From contig WAML01000082.1 in assembly GCA_015522345.1 (NCBI GenBank), positions 1-20,513 of the forward strand: 20,513 nt of DNA, given 5' to 3'. This stretch comes from Desulfurococcales archaeon. GTDB taxonomy: Archaea > Thermoproteota > Thermoprotei_A > Sulfolobales > Desulfurococcaceae. Below are positions 8,059 through 15,876 of the stretch, piece after piece. A program made the translations under genes and the position numbers. The notes under the pieces are model-generated. The model was not told where the DNA came from, ran no database searches, and saw nothing but the letters and a program-made list of their open reading frames with translations. Position 1 is the first letter of the stretch. Every line of letters begins with the position of its first letter.

Positions 8059-8116
8059 AATAATATTCATCTGCTCAATCATGTGAGAAAATATTAATGT
8101 ACACGTGAATATTATT
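8059..8116. repeat. 11-base inverted repeat upstream of the RNase gene
   Basis: AATAATATTCA at 8059-8069 is the exact reverse complement of TGAATATTATT at 8106-8116. The arms are 36 bases apart in the only sizeable gap between the CBS genes and the Mut7-C/AMMECR1 pair, and the right arm lies close to the start codon at 8139. AT-rich arms of this length can arise by chance, so an operator or a hairpin is only a possibility. Confidence 0.4.
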
Positions 8117-8138
8117 GTAAGAGTTAACGGTGTATTTT

Positions 8139-8645
8139 ATGGGAGAGCCAGTATTTATTGTTGATACTATGTTGGGTAGAGTCGCTAGATGGTTACGTAT
8201 GTTAGGCTATGATACTCTATACTATAAACGTATTGATGATTGGAGAATTTTAAAAATAGCTGAAGAAGAAAATAGGATAATTATAACACGTGATAGAAGT
8301 CTATGTAATAGGGCTTTAAAGAGAAAGTTAAGATGTATTTTATTAGAACATGATACTATTGAGGAGAGGCTAGCTTTTATTGCTTATAAAGTTGGGATAA
8401 GGCTCTTCATAGACTTAGATAGGAGCAGATGTCCTGTATGTAATGGAGAACTAGTTAGAGTTTCAAAAGATAAAGTAGTTGATAAAGTGCCTAAGAGGGT
8501 TTTAGAGAAACATGAGGATTTCTGGGTGTGTAGGCGTTGCGGAAAAGTATATTGGCTTGGAATGCATTGGAGAGGTATAGAAGAAACTCTTAGAAAGTCA
8601 AGGGCGATTCTAAGTAAGTGGAAAGAGAGAGGTTTACGTGTATGA
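8139..8645 (+). CDS. Mut7-C RNase domain protein with zinc ribbon (DUF82 / COG1656)
   Basis: The 168-residue product has an N-terminal PIN-like Mut7-C domain: FIVDTMLGRVARWLRMLGYD with its conserved aspartate and LGR-ARWLR helix, then RIIITRDRSLC with a second acidic group. A C-terminal zinc ribbon follows, with CPVCNGEL and CRRCGKVYW supplying four cysteines. This is the usual architecture of the stand-alone archaeal family, predicted to be an RNase. The ATG at 8139 has GGTG six bases upstream; a GTG at 8130 overlaps that site and would add three residues. The stop codon overlaps the start of the AMMECR1 gene as ATGA, so the two are translated together. Confidence 0.88.
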   Translation: MGEPVFIVDTMLGRVARWLRMLGYDTLYYKRIDDWRILKIAEEENRIIITRDRSLCNRALKRKLRCILLEHDTIEERLAFIAYKVGIRLFIDLDRSRCPVCNGELVRVSKDKVVDKVPKRVLEKHEDFWVCRRCGKVYWLGMHWRGIEETLRKSRAILSKWKERGLRV

Positions 8646-9316
8646 AGAGCAAAGAAATTGTTCATCCAAGAGAACTTAGTTTTGAAGACGGGGTATTCTT
8701 AGTAAAGTTAGCTCGTAAAACTGTTGAAGAAAAATTATTTAGGGGAATAACTATCGAGCCCCCCAAGGATACCCCAGATCATTTAAAGAAACTAGGTATG
8801 GTGTTTACGACTATAGAGACCTACCATGGTTATTCACGGCGTAGTCTCAGAGGTTGCATAGGTTTTCTACGTCCTATATATCCTCTTGTAGAAGCAGTTA
8901 TTAACTCAGCTTTAGAAGCGGCATTCAATGATCCAAGATTTCCTCCTTTATCGAGAGATGAAATAAAGTATGTTACTTTCGAAGTAGCAGTACTTTCTGT
9001 TCCCGAGGAAATAAATGTTGATAATAGATGGGAACTTCCCAAGATGATAACTATAGGTAGACACGGTCTTGTTGTAAAGAGAGGGTGGTTCCAAGGCACT
9101 CTCTTACCACAAGTTCCTATAGAGTATTGTTGGGATGAAGAAACATTTCTTGCAGAAACTTGTATAAAAGCTGGGTTATCGCCAGATTGTTGGCTAGATA
9201 AAAATACTATTGTGTCAGCGTATGAAGGTAGGGTATTTAGAGAAATAGAGCCTTATGGCGGAATTGAAGAAAGAGACTTAAATGAAGAATATAGGAAACT
9301 ATGTAGGATACAGTAA
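8642..9316 (+). CDS. AMMECR1-domain protein
   Basis: From the ATG at 8642 the protein has 224 residues and matches the AMMECR1 family over its whole length: LRGCIGFL, the universally conserved hexapeptide region, lies near residue 70, followed by AAFNDPRFPPLSRDE, VAVLSVPEEI and QGTLLPQVPIEY. The family is conserved from archaea to humans; its biochemical role is unknown. I prefer this start over a GTG at 8618 because GAGAGG lies nine bases upstream and the start overlaps the previous stop as ATGA. Coupling to a predicted RNase is suggestive of RNA-related work but does not prove it. The stop is four bases from the convergent GPN gene. Confidence 0.9.
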   Translation: MKSKEIVHPRELSFEDGVFLVKLARKTVEEKLFRGITIEPPKDTPDHLKKLGMVFTTIETYHGYSRRSLRGCIGFLRPIYPLVEAVINSALEAAFNDPRFPPLSRDEIKYVTFEVAVLSVPEEINVDNRWELPKMITIGRHGLVVKRGWFQGTLLPQVPIEYCWDEETFLAETCIKAGLSPDCWLDKNTIVSAYEGRVFREIEPYGGIEERDLNEEYRKLCRIQ

Positions 9317-9320
9317 TAAA

Positions 9321-10094
9321 TTAAGTGAGGTCGCCACATGTACAGAATGCTTCATGGACTAGATAATATAGTTCATCCATTCCTTTAAGTTCTACTGCAC
9401 TGACTTCAACAGGTCTTAATGCTTGTTTAGTCTTTAGTGCTATTTCCACTAGTTCAGGAGCTAGATCGCTTAATATTCCTTCCTGTTTCTCATTTCTAGC
9501 TATCTCCATTAGTTTTTCAGGTGCTTCTATAAGTAATCTAGCGTATTCAACATTCCTAGCTACATCGATCTTGTTTACAACAGGAACTATTTGAATACCT
9601 GTTTTTACTTGGGCTAGTAATCCTAGGAACCATAATGTTATAGCATCTGTTAGACTCCCTATAGCTGAAGCATCAATGACATACACTCCTACTATATTTA
9701 CTAGACTTGATAGTTTTTCGAAGAACACATTTCCTGCAGGCCTAAATATAAATGCTTCCATTTGACCAGGAGTATCTATTAACACTACATCCCATTCACT
9801 AATATTGGTAAACGGTTCTTTGCTTAAGATAACATCTACTTGTTCAGCTACTAATTCGCTAGCCTTTATAAATGCGCCGTTAGGGCCTAGCTTATACTTC
9901 TTCATTACATCACGTATTGAGAACATAGTTCTAATATCGAATATTGGTTTATAAGGTAGTTCTTCGGCTCCAGGATCTAGGTTTACCTGGGCTACTCTAA
10001 GAAATAAGTTTCTTCTAATCCAGGATCCAAATGACTTAACTAAACTTGTTTTACCGCTTCCAGCAGGCCCTATGAATACTACAACCATAACCAT
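9321..10094 (-). CDS. GPN-loop GTPase
   Basis: The product (about 257 residues) has the P-loop GPAGSGKTS near the N-terminus, the family-defining LGPNGAF loop near residue 70, G3 DTPGQ, G4 NKID and G5 SAVEL. GPN GTPases act as dimers; in eukaryotes they help assemble and import RNA polymerase II, and archaea usually have one copy whose partner is less clear. The ATG at 10094 is preceded by AGGTGA with five bases between; an upstream GTG at 10103 is part of that site and gives three extra residues. A TTTAATATAG element at about 10150-10160 may be its promoter. Confidence 0.93.
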   Translation of the reverse strand: MVMVVVFIGPAGSGKTSLVKSFGSWIRRNLFLRVAQVNLDPGAEELPYKPIFDIRTMFSIRDVMKKYKLGPNGAFIKASELVAEQVDVILSKEPFTNISEWDVVLIDTPGQMEAFIFRPAGNVFFEKLSSLVNIVGVYVIDASAIGSLTDAITLWFLGLLAQVKTGIQIVPVVNKIDVARNVEYARLLIEAPEKLMEIARNEKQEGILSDLAPELVEIALKTKQALRPVEVSAVELKGMDELYYLVHEAFCTCGDLT

Positions 10095-10200
10095 AGTTCT
10101 CACCTAAAATCATCATAGATTACATTCAATAACAGTTATTAAACATATAGTACTATATTAAAATCCTCTACATTCTCCTTTAAACACCTAATACTTCACA

Positions 10201-10209
10201 TTTATAAAA
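10201..10209 (+). promoter_or_regulatory. TATA box of the eL33 gene
   Basis: TTTATAAAA followed by CC lies 38 bases before the ATG at 10247, predicting a start near 10231 and a short leader that contains the GGGTG ribosome binding site at 10236-10240. It is one of the clearest promoters in the window. Confidence 0.55.
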
Positions 10210-10246
10210 CCACTTTCTATAATCTATAATTCTCTGGGTGTAATGT

Positions 10247-10528
10247 ATGAGCGAGCCTAAGAAGGTTTATGGAGTAATTGTTGGCTATAGGAGAGGCCCA
10301 AATCAGCAATATACAAATCAGGTAATTATGAAAATAGATGGTGTTGATAGTAGAAGGCATGCAGCTAGATTTATTGGTTCTCTAGTGAAAATTGTTGATA
10401 AACACGGCAACATGTATAAAGGAAAAATTGTAGGGACCCATGGATGTAAAGGTTATGTGAGAGTAGTATTTAAGCCTAATATACCTGGGCAATTAATAGG
10501 GGCCACAACTACTATTATAGTAAAGTAG
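10247..10528 (+). CDS. rpl35ae: 50S ribosomal protein eL33 (L35Ae)
   Basis: The 93-residue protein shows the L35Ae pattern: an N-terminal strand KKVYGVIVGYRRGPNQQYTNQ, then DSRRHAARFIGSLV, and the conserved C-terminal block GKIVGTHGCKGYVRVVFKPNIPGQLIG. L35Ae is a large-subunit protein of eukaryotes and part of the archaea. The basic charge and size fit. The ATG is preceded by GGGTG with six bases between. It is transcribed alone, its stop 13 bases from the convergent stop of the DNA ligase gene. Confidence 0.93.
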   Translation: MSEPKKVYGVIVGYRRGPNQQYTNQVIMKIDGVDSRRHAARFIGSLVKIVDKHGNMYKGKIVGTHGCKGYVRVVFKPNIPGQLIGATTTIIVK

Positions 10529-10541
10529 TGAAGCTCTATTT

Positions 10542-12368
10542 TTATGCAGTGATTTTCTTTAATTGCTTCTTATACATTTCTATGAGTTCTTTTGTAGTAG
10601 TTGCATCTTCGGGGCCTTTATCTGGTCTCCATCTTATGAATCTAGGGAATCTAATCGATATGCCTACACCTGGTTTTATAGCGTCCATTCCACATGTGTG
10701 GATTGGTGAGAGAGTTATTTCTGCACCAATTATCTCAGCTACAAGAGCTGGTGTTACCCATACATCGGGCTTCATTTTAGCTACTACTCTAGGATGCTTG
10801 TGATCTATTATGTATGGTTTCAGCATTTCCGGTAGTTTCGCTAGATCTTCATCAGTAAATCCGCTCCCGACTTTACATACTGTTTCAAAAACGTCTTTCT
10901 CAGGATTATATGCAGCCATCAGTAGAGCTCCATAGGTTCCACCTCTCCTACCTCTGCCGTGGAATGCTCCTACTACGACTAAATCAACTGTATCGATCAT
11001 TTCACTCTTATAGTCTCTCTTATACTTTATCCAAAGCCATCCACGAGCACCTGCTTGGTATATCGCTTGCCCATGAAGAGCTTTAACCATTACACCTTCA
11101 GCACCGTCCTCTATAGCTTTTAAGAAGAACTTCTCTAGTTCTTCCGGGTTATCAGTCATAATGTACTCAGCTATTCTAAAGACTTCTGACGGAGTAATTA
11201 TTTCTTCTAATTTCTTTCTTCTCTCAAGTATTGGTTTATTGGTATAGTCTTCTCCATCAGCATAGAGTAAGTCGAAGAGAAATACTTTTACAGGGTATTC
11301 CTTCATAGCTATGTGTATATCGTGTTTTCTCTTTCTATGCATTAGTTCCTGGAAAGGCTTTAGCTCGCCAGTATCGGGGTCATATGCAACTATTTCTCCT
11401 TCTATAATGGCTTCATTGCTTTTTAAGTGTTTAAGAGTATATTCTACTACATCGGGGTATTGCTTAGTTATGTTCTCTAGTCTTCGAGAAAAAATCCATA
11501 CATTACTTCCTTTTCTATGTATTTGTGCTCTCTCTCCATCATACTTATATTCTACTAGAGCTTTCCCTCCAGCTTTCTTAAGTATTTCCATGGGACTACT
11601 AAGTCTTTCTGCAAGCATTGGTCTAACCGGTATTCCTACTTCGGGTTTTATACCCTTTAGTTCTTCAAGTCCTTTAAGAGCTAGTACTTTCGCTACATTA
11701 CCTAGGTCTGCTCTAAGGTTATAGGCTCTCTCGATAATGGGTCTTGTATGTGCTCCGCCACCATATACTATAGCTAGAGCTTCTAGTATTGTGGCATCGC
11801 CTATTCCAAGTCTAAGTCTTCCTTCAACAAATCTAACAATGTATTTTGCTTCCTTAGGCGATGCATCGGATATTAGACCTGCTAACAACTTAAGCTTTAT
11901 ATCTCTACTACCTTCTCCTGTAGCTAATGCTATTCTTGTAAAAGTATTGTATACTTTAAGTACTGTAAGCTTCTCTTTTTTCTCAGTAGGTATGAATGCT
12001 AAAAGCCCCATTCCCGCACTACTCTTCTCTCTTTCCTTCTTTAATGCTTCTGCTGCTTTACCTAAGTCTCCAAGCTTCTTATAGAGTGCTTCAACTTTTG
12101 ACTCAGGAGTATTAGTTGCTAGAGCAATTGCTTTAACTAGGGTTTTCTCTGCTACACCTAACTCTGGTAAACCCATCCAGTCAGGCCATAGCTTACCTTG
12201 AATTAAATAAATAACTTTATCTATTATCTCTGGAGGAGTCTTTCTAAATAAATCCACTAGATACATCGTCATTTGAGTTCTAGAAGTGATAGCCTCTATT
12301 TTTTCAAATGTACTAGCTAGTATGCTAAACTCCATATCAGCTTTAATATTCTCCCCCAAATTACACAC
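10542..12368 (-). CDS. lig: ATP-dependent DNA ligase
   Basis: The 608-residue frame is a typical archaeal replicative ligase. The helical DNA-binding domain covers about 12-240, the adenylation domain has motif I EYKYDGER (273-280) with K275 as the adenylated lysine, followed by IFSRRLENIT, EGEIVAYD, EGVMVKAL and WIKYKRDY, and an OB domain ends the protein. It seals nicks in Okazaki fragments and repair. The first start is a GTG at 12368; an ATG at 12335 removes 11 residues and begins MEFSILASTFEKIE, which resembles the start of crenarchaeal homologues. GGGGGAG lies about 15 bases before that ATG. A CTTATATAG element near 12408-12416 would start transcription just upstream of either codon, so the start stays open. 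Confidence 0.95.
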   Translation of the reverse strand: MCNLGENIKADMEFSILASTFEKIEAITSRTQMTMYLVDLFRKTPPEIIDKVIYLIQGKLWPDWMGLPELGVAEKTLVKAIALATNTPESKVEALYKKLGDLGKAAEALKKEREKSSAGMGLLAFIPTEKKEKLTVLKVYNTFTRIALATGEGSRDIKLKLLAGLISDASPKEAKYIVRFVEGRLRLGIGDATILEALAIVYGGGAHTRPIIERAYNLRADLGNVAKVLALKGLEELKGIKPEVGIPVRPMLAERLSSPMEILKKAGGKALVEYKYDGERAQIHRKGSNVWIFSRRLENITKQYPDVVEYTLKHLKSNEAIIEGEIVAYDPDTGELKPFQELMHRKRKHDIHIAMKEYPVKVFLFDLLYADGEDYTNKPILERRKKLEEIITPSEVFRIAEYIMTDNPEELEKFFLKAIEDGAEGVMVKALHGQAIYQAGARGWLWIKYKRDYKSEMIDTVDLVVVGAFHGRGRRGGTYGALLMAAYNPEKDVFETVCKVGSGFTDEDLAKLPEMLKPYIIDHKHPRVVAKMKPDVWVTPALVAEIIGAEITLSPIHTCGMDAIKPGVGISIRFPRFIRWRPDKGPEDATTTKELIEMYKKQLKKITA

Positions 12369-12459
12369 CTTAAAACATTATTCAAGAATAAATTATCGTT
12401 AATCCTCTATATAAGGAATAGTGAGTAAATGTATTATTACCGGAGTAGGCAATAATAAA

Positions 12460-12545
12460 TATCTGAACCGATGATTACTACCCGGCAAGTAGGAAGGGGG
12501 TGTACTAGCTCCCCCGGATGTCTTATCAGTGTTACAATGAGGTTT
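12460..12545. ncRNA. Candidate structured RNA in a GC-rich island
   Basis: In a genome of low G+C, bases 12481-12520 contain 26 G or C out of 40. A hairpin pairs GGGGG (12496-12500) with CCCCC (12511-12515) across a ten-base loop, and CCGG occurs on both outer sides. Such islands in AT-rich hyperthermophiles often mark structural RNAs. I could not fit tRNA, 5S or box C/D patterns, and the ACA at 12534-12536 did not give a convincing H/ACA hairpin. The plus strand also has a 27-codon frame from ATG 12471 to TAG 12552-12554, without a ribosome binding site. The strand is undecided. Confidence 0.3.
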
Positions 12546-12554
12546 CCTTTGTAG

Positions 12555-12938
12555 CTACAGTGTACTGCTTCTCACTTTATCTGCTTCAGATATAGTTTTC
12601 AGTATAGATTTTATCTCTATTACAGTTTTTTCATCAACATCTTCATAGACTACGATTCCCTTGAACTTGCCAGTTTTATCCTTTATAATATTATACCTAC
12701 TAGACCCCATGATCTCGTTTAATCTACTCATAAGATATTCTTCTTTTACATCATCTAATTGGATAGATCTAGATAAGAGTATTTTTGTACCACCTATATC
12801 ACTTGTAACAAGTAATTCTTCTGGAGAACCACTAGCTTCTTTTTCAAGTAATCTTATCAAATATTCTATGATCTCTAGTTCTCTTCTTAGTTCATCGGCT
12901 TTTTTCTTAAGCCAATATATTGCTTCATCTAACGACAA
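12555..12938 (-). CDS. Unknown protein with N-terminal coiled coil
   Basis: I do not recognise this 127-residue protein. Residues 3-37 form a heptad-like amphipathic helix (LDEAIYWLKKKADELRRELE and onward to LLEKEA), probably a dimerising coiled coil. The rest, with ILLSRSIQLDDVK, FKGIVVYEDVDEKT and a final helix, looks like a small alpha/beta domain. No catalytic motif is visible. The TTG start at 12938 has AGGTG nine bases upstream, and CTATATTAAAGC at about 12975-12986 is a fair promoter. It precedes the GC-rich island and the ligase gene on the same strand, 186 bases apart, so co-transcription is uncertain. Confidence 0.7.
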   Translation of the reverse strand: MSLDEAIYWLKKKADELRRELEIIEYLIRLLEKEASGSPEELLVTSDIGGTKILLSRSIQLDDVKEEYLMSRLNEIMGSSRYNIIKDKTGKFKGIVVYEDVDEKTVIEIKSILKTISEADKVRSSTL

Positions 12939-13070
12939 AACACTAGCACCTAATAGGTATATTATTCCTTAGCTTTAATATAGTGTTATCTAGGCACTTG
13001 CACTCCATAGTAATTAACTTATAGCTAATATATTTGATGAAGATGTAAAAGTATACAGTATAGAGGGAAC

Positions 13071-13078
13071 GTATATAA
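13071..13078 (+). promoter_or_regulatory. TATA box of the Lon-domain protease gene
   Basis: GTATATAA followed by GG lies about 37-50 bases before the candidate start codons at 13111 and 13123, predicting a transcript start near 13100 with a very short leader. Confidence 0.45.
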
Positions 13079-13110
13079 GGAAATGAAGATTACAAGAACA
13101 TTAGTTTAAC

Positions 13111-15057
13111 TTGGATGAGAAAATGATTGGTTATAAAAGAAATAGTATATATAGAGAGATAGCATATATGGTATTATTTTTATTAATATTTGCTACTACT
13201 TCTATACCAGTAGCTTCTTCATATTACTGCCGTGGTTCAGCAAGAGTTAGTCATGGTATCAATATAGCTACTCTAGCTGTGACAAAGAATGGAGAAGGAG
13301 TAGTTATCCCTGTGTATATAGAAGTGTCTTGGCCTGGTAAAGGAGATGTAGATATAGTGTATAATACGGGTAATGTTTCAGCAGATACAATAGCTTCAAT
13401 AAAGTATGCTACATATATGGCTTCTAGGTTAGCTGGAGTAAGACATAACGACTACGATTATAAAGTAGTCTTTAATACAACATATAGTATATCTGGTTTA
13501 AGTGCAACACTAGATTTTGCCCTAGGATTCACGTTACTTCTTGAGGGAAATAAATGGAGTAACAAAGTAGCTGCAACAGGATTACTTGCACCAAACGGTG
13601 TTGTAGGGAACATCTCTGGTCTACAAGCAAAATTTAAGGCTGCTATAGAGAGTGGCTATAAATATGTTATAGCCCCATATCATCCAGCTCTAATTAATAA
13701 TGAAAACTACATACCTGTCACTACTTTTATTGACTCTTACGAATATTTTTCTAATACAACACTATATCCTGTTTACAGTAGATTTATTGAGGAATATTTG
13801 CTAAGGGAGTCACAGAAGTATTTTCAGAAATATTATGATGCTTGGAAAGAACTCTATAGCCTATCTAAGGCGCTACTCAACTCAGATCCTATAGTGGACA
13901 TGGAGAAATGGATTCATAAATATAATCGGATCAGAGAAAATATTAGAAAATACTTTGAGACAGGACTAAAAGCCTTAAACGAATCAGTACAGTATATTAA
14001 TGAAGAAAAATACTATACAGCTGCCAGTAGAGCATTCTATGGATATTGGAATATTCTAACAGTATATCTACTAGGACTCTATACTGTGAACGATTATGAG
14101 AGTACAAAAAGCATTATAGAGCAATGGTATAATGGTAATATGAGTGTATCTAGCTCGATAATAAAATCTCTTATTAATAAGTCATCGTATTCTCTAACCG
14201 AGATTGATGTTCTAGTTAATTCTTATGAAAGACTCATTGATTCCGAGTATTATATGAGTCGTTTCAACAAGTTATTTAAACCTGCTATCAATGAGACTCA
14301 ATTATTTGAAGCACTTACATACGCTGCTGTAGCTTTAGCGAGGCAATATACGGTTAGGCAATGGGCTAAACTTATAGAAGTTGAAAAATATAGTAGTAAT
14401 ACTATTGTAAAAACCATATCAGTAAACACTATTGCTGAAGTGGCTAATGAAGAAATAGAGCTTACAAAGAGTCTTTTAACATATCTCGAATACTTGTTTG
14501 GAGCAGATATTAGGGAATATGGAAACATATATGATTCTCTAAGAGAATCTATTGAGAGCGTGAAAGAGAATCCATTGAAAGCGTTAGCGTACGTAATTCA
14601 CATACAACGCGATCTAAGTTCATTACTTATGAGTATACCATTGTTTACGTACTATAATGACTTCGTTGTTGAAAATATTAGAAAAGATATAGTAAGAGTC
14701 ATGTACTGGTATCAAACATATTATGGCTCAATACTCCCATCAGGATTTACTGCTCTAGAATTTATGATGACTAGTATAAATCAAAGTCTCTGGTCTACAT
14801 CAACAGCACTATTACACCTAGAGATATATAGTAGGATTATTTCTTTTGAGGAAAAGAGTTTCTGTAAACCAGCTACCATAGAGAATATGTTATCTATAAA
14901 GAACTTCATGATACCTCACAAAAACTTCCTAATGATTTTCTCAATAGTATTGATTGCTATTAGCGCATTCCTGTTTGGTTTCCTATTAGGTAAAGAATAT
15001 AGAGTATATAGTGTAGGCAAAGATGAGTTAAAACAGAAATTTAATTATTTTAAATAA
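13111..15057 (+). CDS. Membrane-anchored Lon-type (S16) serine protease without ATPase domain (COG1750-like)
   Basis: The 648-residue protein has a signal-anchor at about 17-37, a Lon proteolytic domain at about 45-205, a long helical region (about 215-600) rich in Tyr and Asn-X-Ser/Thr sites, and a C-terminal membrane segment at about 612-635 followed by a short charged tail. The Lon domain shows SISGLSATLDFALGF with Ser131, ATGLLAPNGVVGNISGLQAK with Lys174, and ESGYKYVIAP. The 43-residue spacing of Ser131 and Lys174 equals that of the E. coli Lon pair S679 and K722. With no AAA+ module, it is probably an extracytoplasmic, ATP-independent peptidase. TTG 13111 is the longest start; ATG 13123, with GGATGAG before it, may be the real one. 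Confidence 0.8.
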   Translation: MDEKMIGYKRNSIYREIAYMVLFLLIFATTSIPVASSYYCRGSARVSHGINIATLAVTKNGEGVVIPVYIEVSWPGKGDVDIVYNTGNVSADTIASIKYATYMASRLAGVRHNDYDYKVVFNTTYSISGLSATLDFALGFTLLLEGNKWSNKVAATGLLAPNGVVGNISGLQAKFKAAIESGYKYVIAPYHPALINNENYIPVTTFIDSYEYFSNTTLYPVYSRFIEEYLLRESQKYFQKYYDAWKELYSLSKALLNSDPIVDMEKWIHKYNRIRENIRKYFETGLKALNESVQYINEEKYYTAASRAFYGYWNILTVYLLGLYTVNDYESTKSIIEQWYNGNMSVSSSIIKSLINKSSYSLTEIDVLVNSYERLIDSEYYMSRFNKLFKPAINETQLFEALTYAAVALARQYTVRQWAKLIEVEKYSSNTIVKTISVNTIAEVANEEIELTKSLLTYLEYLFGADIREYGNIYDSLRESIESVKENPLKALAYVIHIQRDLSSLLMSIPLFTYYNDFVVENIRKDIVRVMYWYQTYYGSILPSGFTALEFMMTSINQSLWSTSTALLHLEIYSRIISFEEKSFCKPATIENMLSIKNFMIPHKNFLMIFSIVLIAISAFLFGFLLGKEYRVYSVGKDELKQKFNYFK

Positions 15058-15716
15058 TCCAATATGCTTCTTTGAGTACTCTTAGTTTTACTATTTTCAA
15101 TAGTCTGGCTCTCCAATACTTCTTCAACAGCTTTAGCCACGGATTCTTTAAAATCTTTAATTAGCGTATCTTTAAGTCTTGGATTATAGAGTGCTGCTGC
15201 AGGATGATATGTTGTTACTATCTTAATTCTAATATCTTCTATTTCAATATCTCTTATTCTTCCATGCATTCTAGTCATACTGCTCCATTTTAGACCAGCT
15301 AGACTATATAGGGTTCTGGCAGCATGCCTACCTAAAGCTATTATTACTTTGGGTTTTATTAGCTTGATCTGTCTAATTAGATAAGGTAAACAAGCATTTA
15401 CTTCCTCTGGTAACGGATCTCTATTACCGGGAGGTCTACACTTTACTATATTTGTTATAAATACATCACTTCTCTTTAACCCGATCATTTCTATTAATTC
15501 TGTAAGAAACTTACCAGCTGCTCCTACAAAGGGTCTCCCTGTCTCATCTTCTTTTGAACCTGGTGCTTCGCCTACGAACATTATAGGGGATGTTATACTT
15601 CCTTCGCCTGGTACAGGGTTTTTCCTATATTTATGGAGTGGGCACTTCCTACAATTCATAATTTCTTTGACAAGTTTACTCCATTCAAGCTGTATATCTT
15701 CATTCAATTTAATCAC
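15045..15716 (-). CDS. udg: Family 4 uracil-DNA glycosylase with Fe-S cluster
   Basis: Counted from the GTG at 15716, the 223-residue enzyme has four cluster cysteines, C22 and C25 (CRKC), C93 (NIVKCRPPGNRDP) and C109 (ACLPYL), the active-site motif GEAPGSKEDETGRPFVGAAG (49-68), and the late HPAAAL motif. It removes uracil from deaminated DNA, a major lesion at high temperature. The C-terminus, QRSILDYLK, fits the PCNA-interacting consensus. The frame is open upstream to an ATG at 15824, but the 36 added residues are hydrophobic and unlike the family, so I prefer the shorter form; neither start has a clear ribosome binding site. Its stop overlaps the protease gene's end by 13 bases. Confidence 0.92.
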   Translation of the reverse strand: MIKLNEDIQLEWSKLVKEIMNCRKCPLHKYRKNPVPGEGSITSPIMFVGEAPGSKEDETGRPFVGAAGKFLTELIEMIGLKRSDVFITNIVKCRPPGNRDPLPEEVNACLPYLIRQIKLIKPKVIIALGRHAARTLYSLAGLKWSSMTRMHGRIRDIEIEDIRIKIVTTYHPAAALYNPRLKDTLIKDFKESVAKAVEEVLESQTIENSKTKSTQRSILDYLK

Positions 15717-15851
15717 GCACTTGCCATAGTATTCCCAATTCTCTATTGGAGAGATTAAGATTATTAGTAGGTTCAAATTTAATAGTTCTACGATAGACGA
15801 TAATATACCTAGCCTAGCATTCATTTAATGAGAATAAAGGTTTTGTTTCGA

Positions 15852-15861
15852 TTAATATATA
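15852..15861. promoter_or_regulatory. Shared TATA-like element between UDG and GtrA-protein genes
   Basis: TTAATATATA reads as a TATA box in both directions in the short gap between the divergent genes. On the plus strand it sits about 20 bases before ATG 15877, implying an essentially leaderless mRNA; on the minus strand it fits a start just before the ATG at 15824. Confidence 0.4.
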
Positions 15862-15876
15862 GGGTATATCAATAAA

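Noticed and set aside
12471..12554. A 27-codon gene in the GC-rich island.
   Set aside because: No ribosome binding site, and the base composition and hairpin favour an RNA; kept only as an alternative.
15717..15824. A signal peptide or membrane anchor on the uracil-DNA glycosylase.
   Set aside because: The hydrophobic stretch is upstream of the normal family start; a cytoplasmic repair enzyme with a PCNA-type tail should not be exported, so it is more likely untranslated leader.
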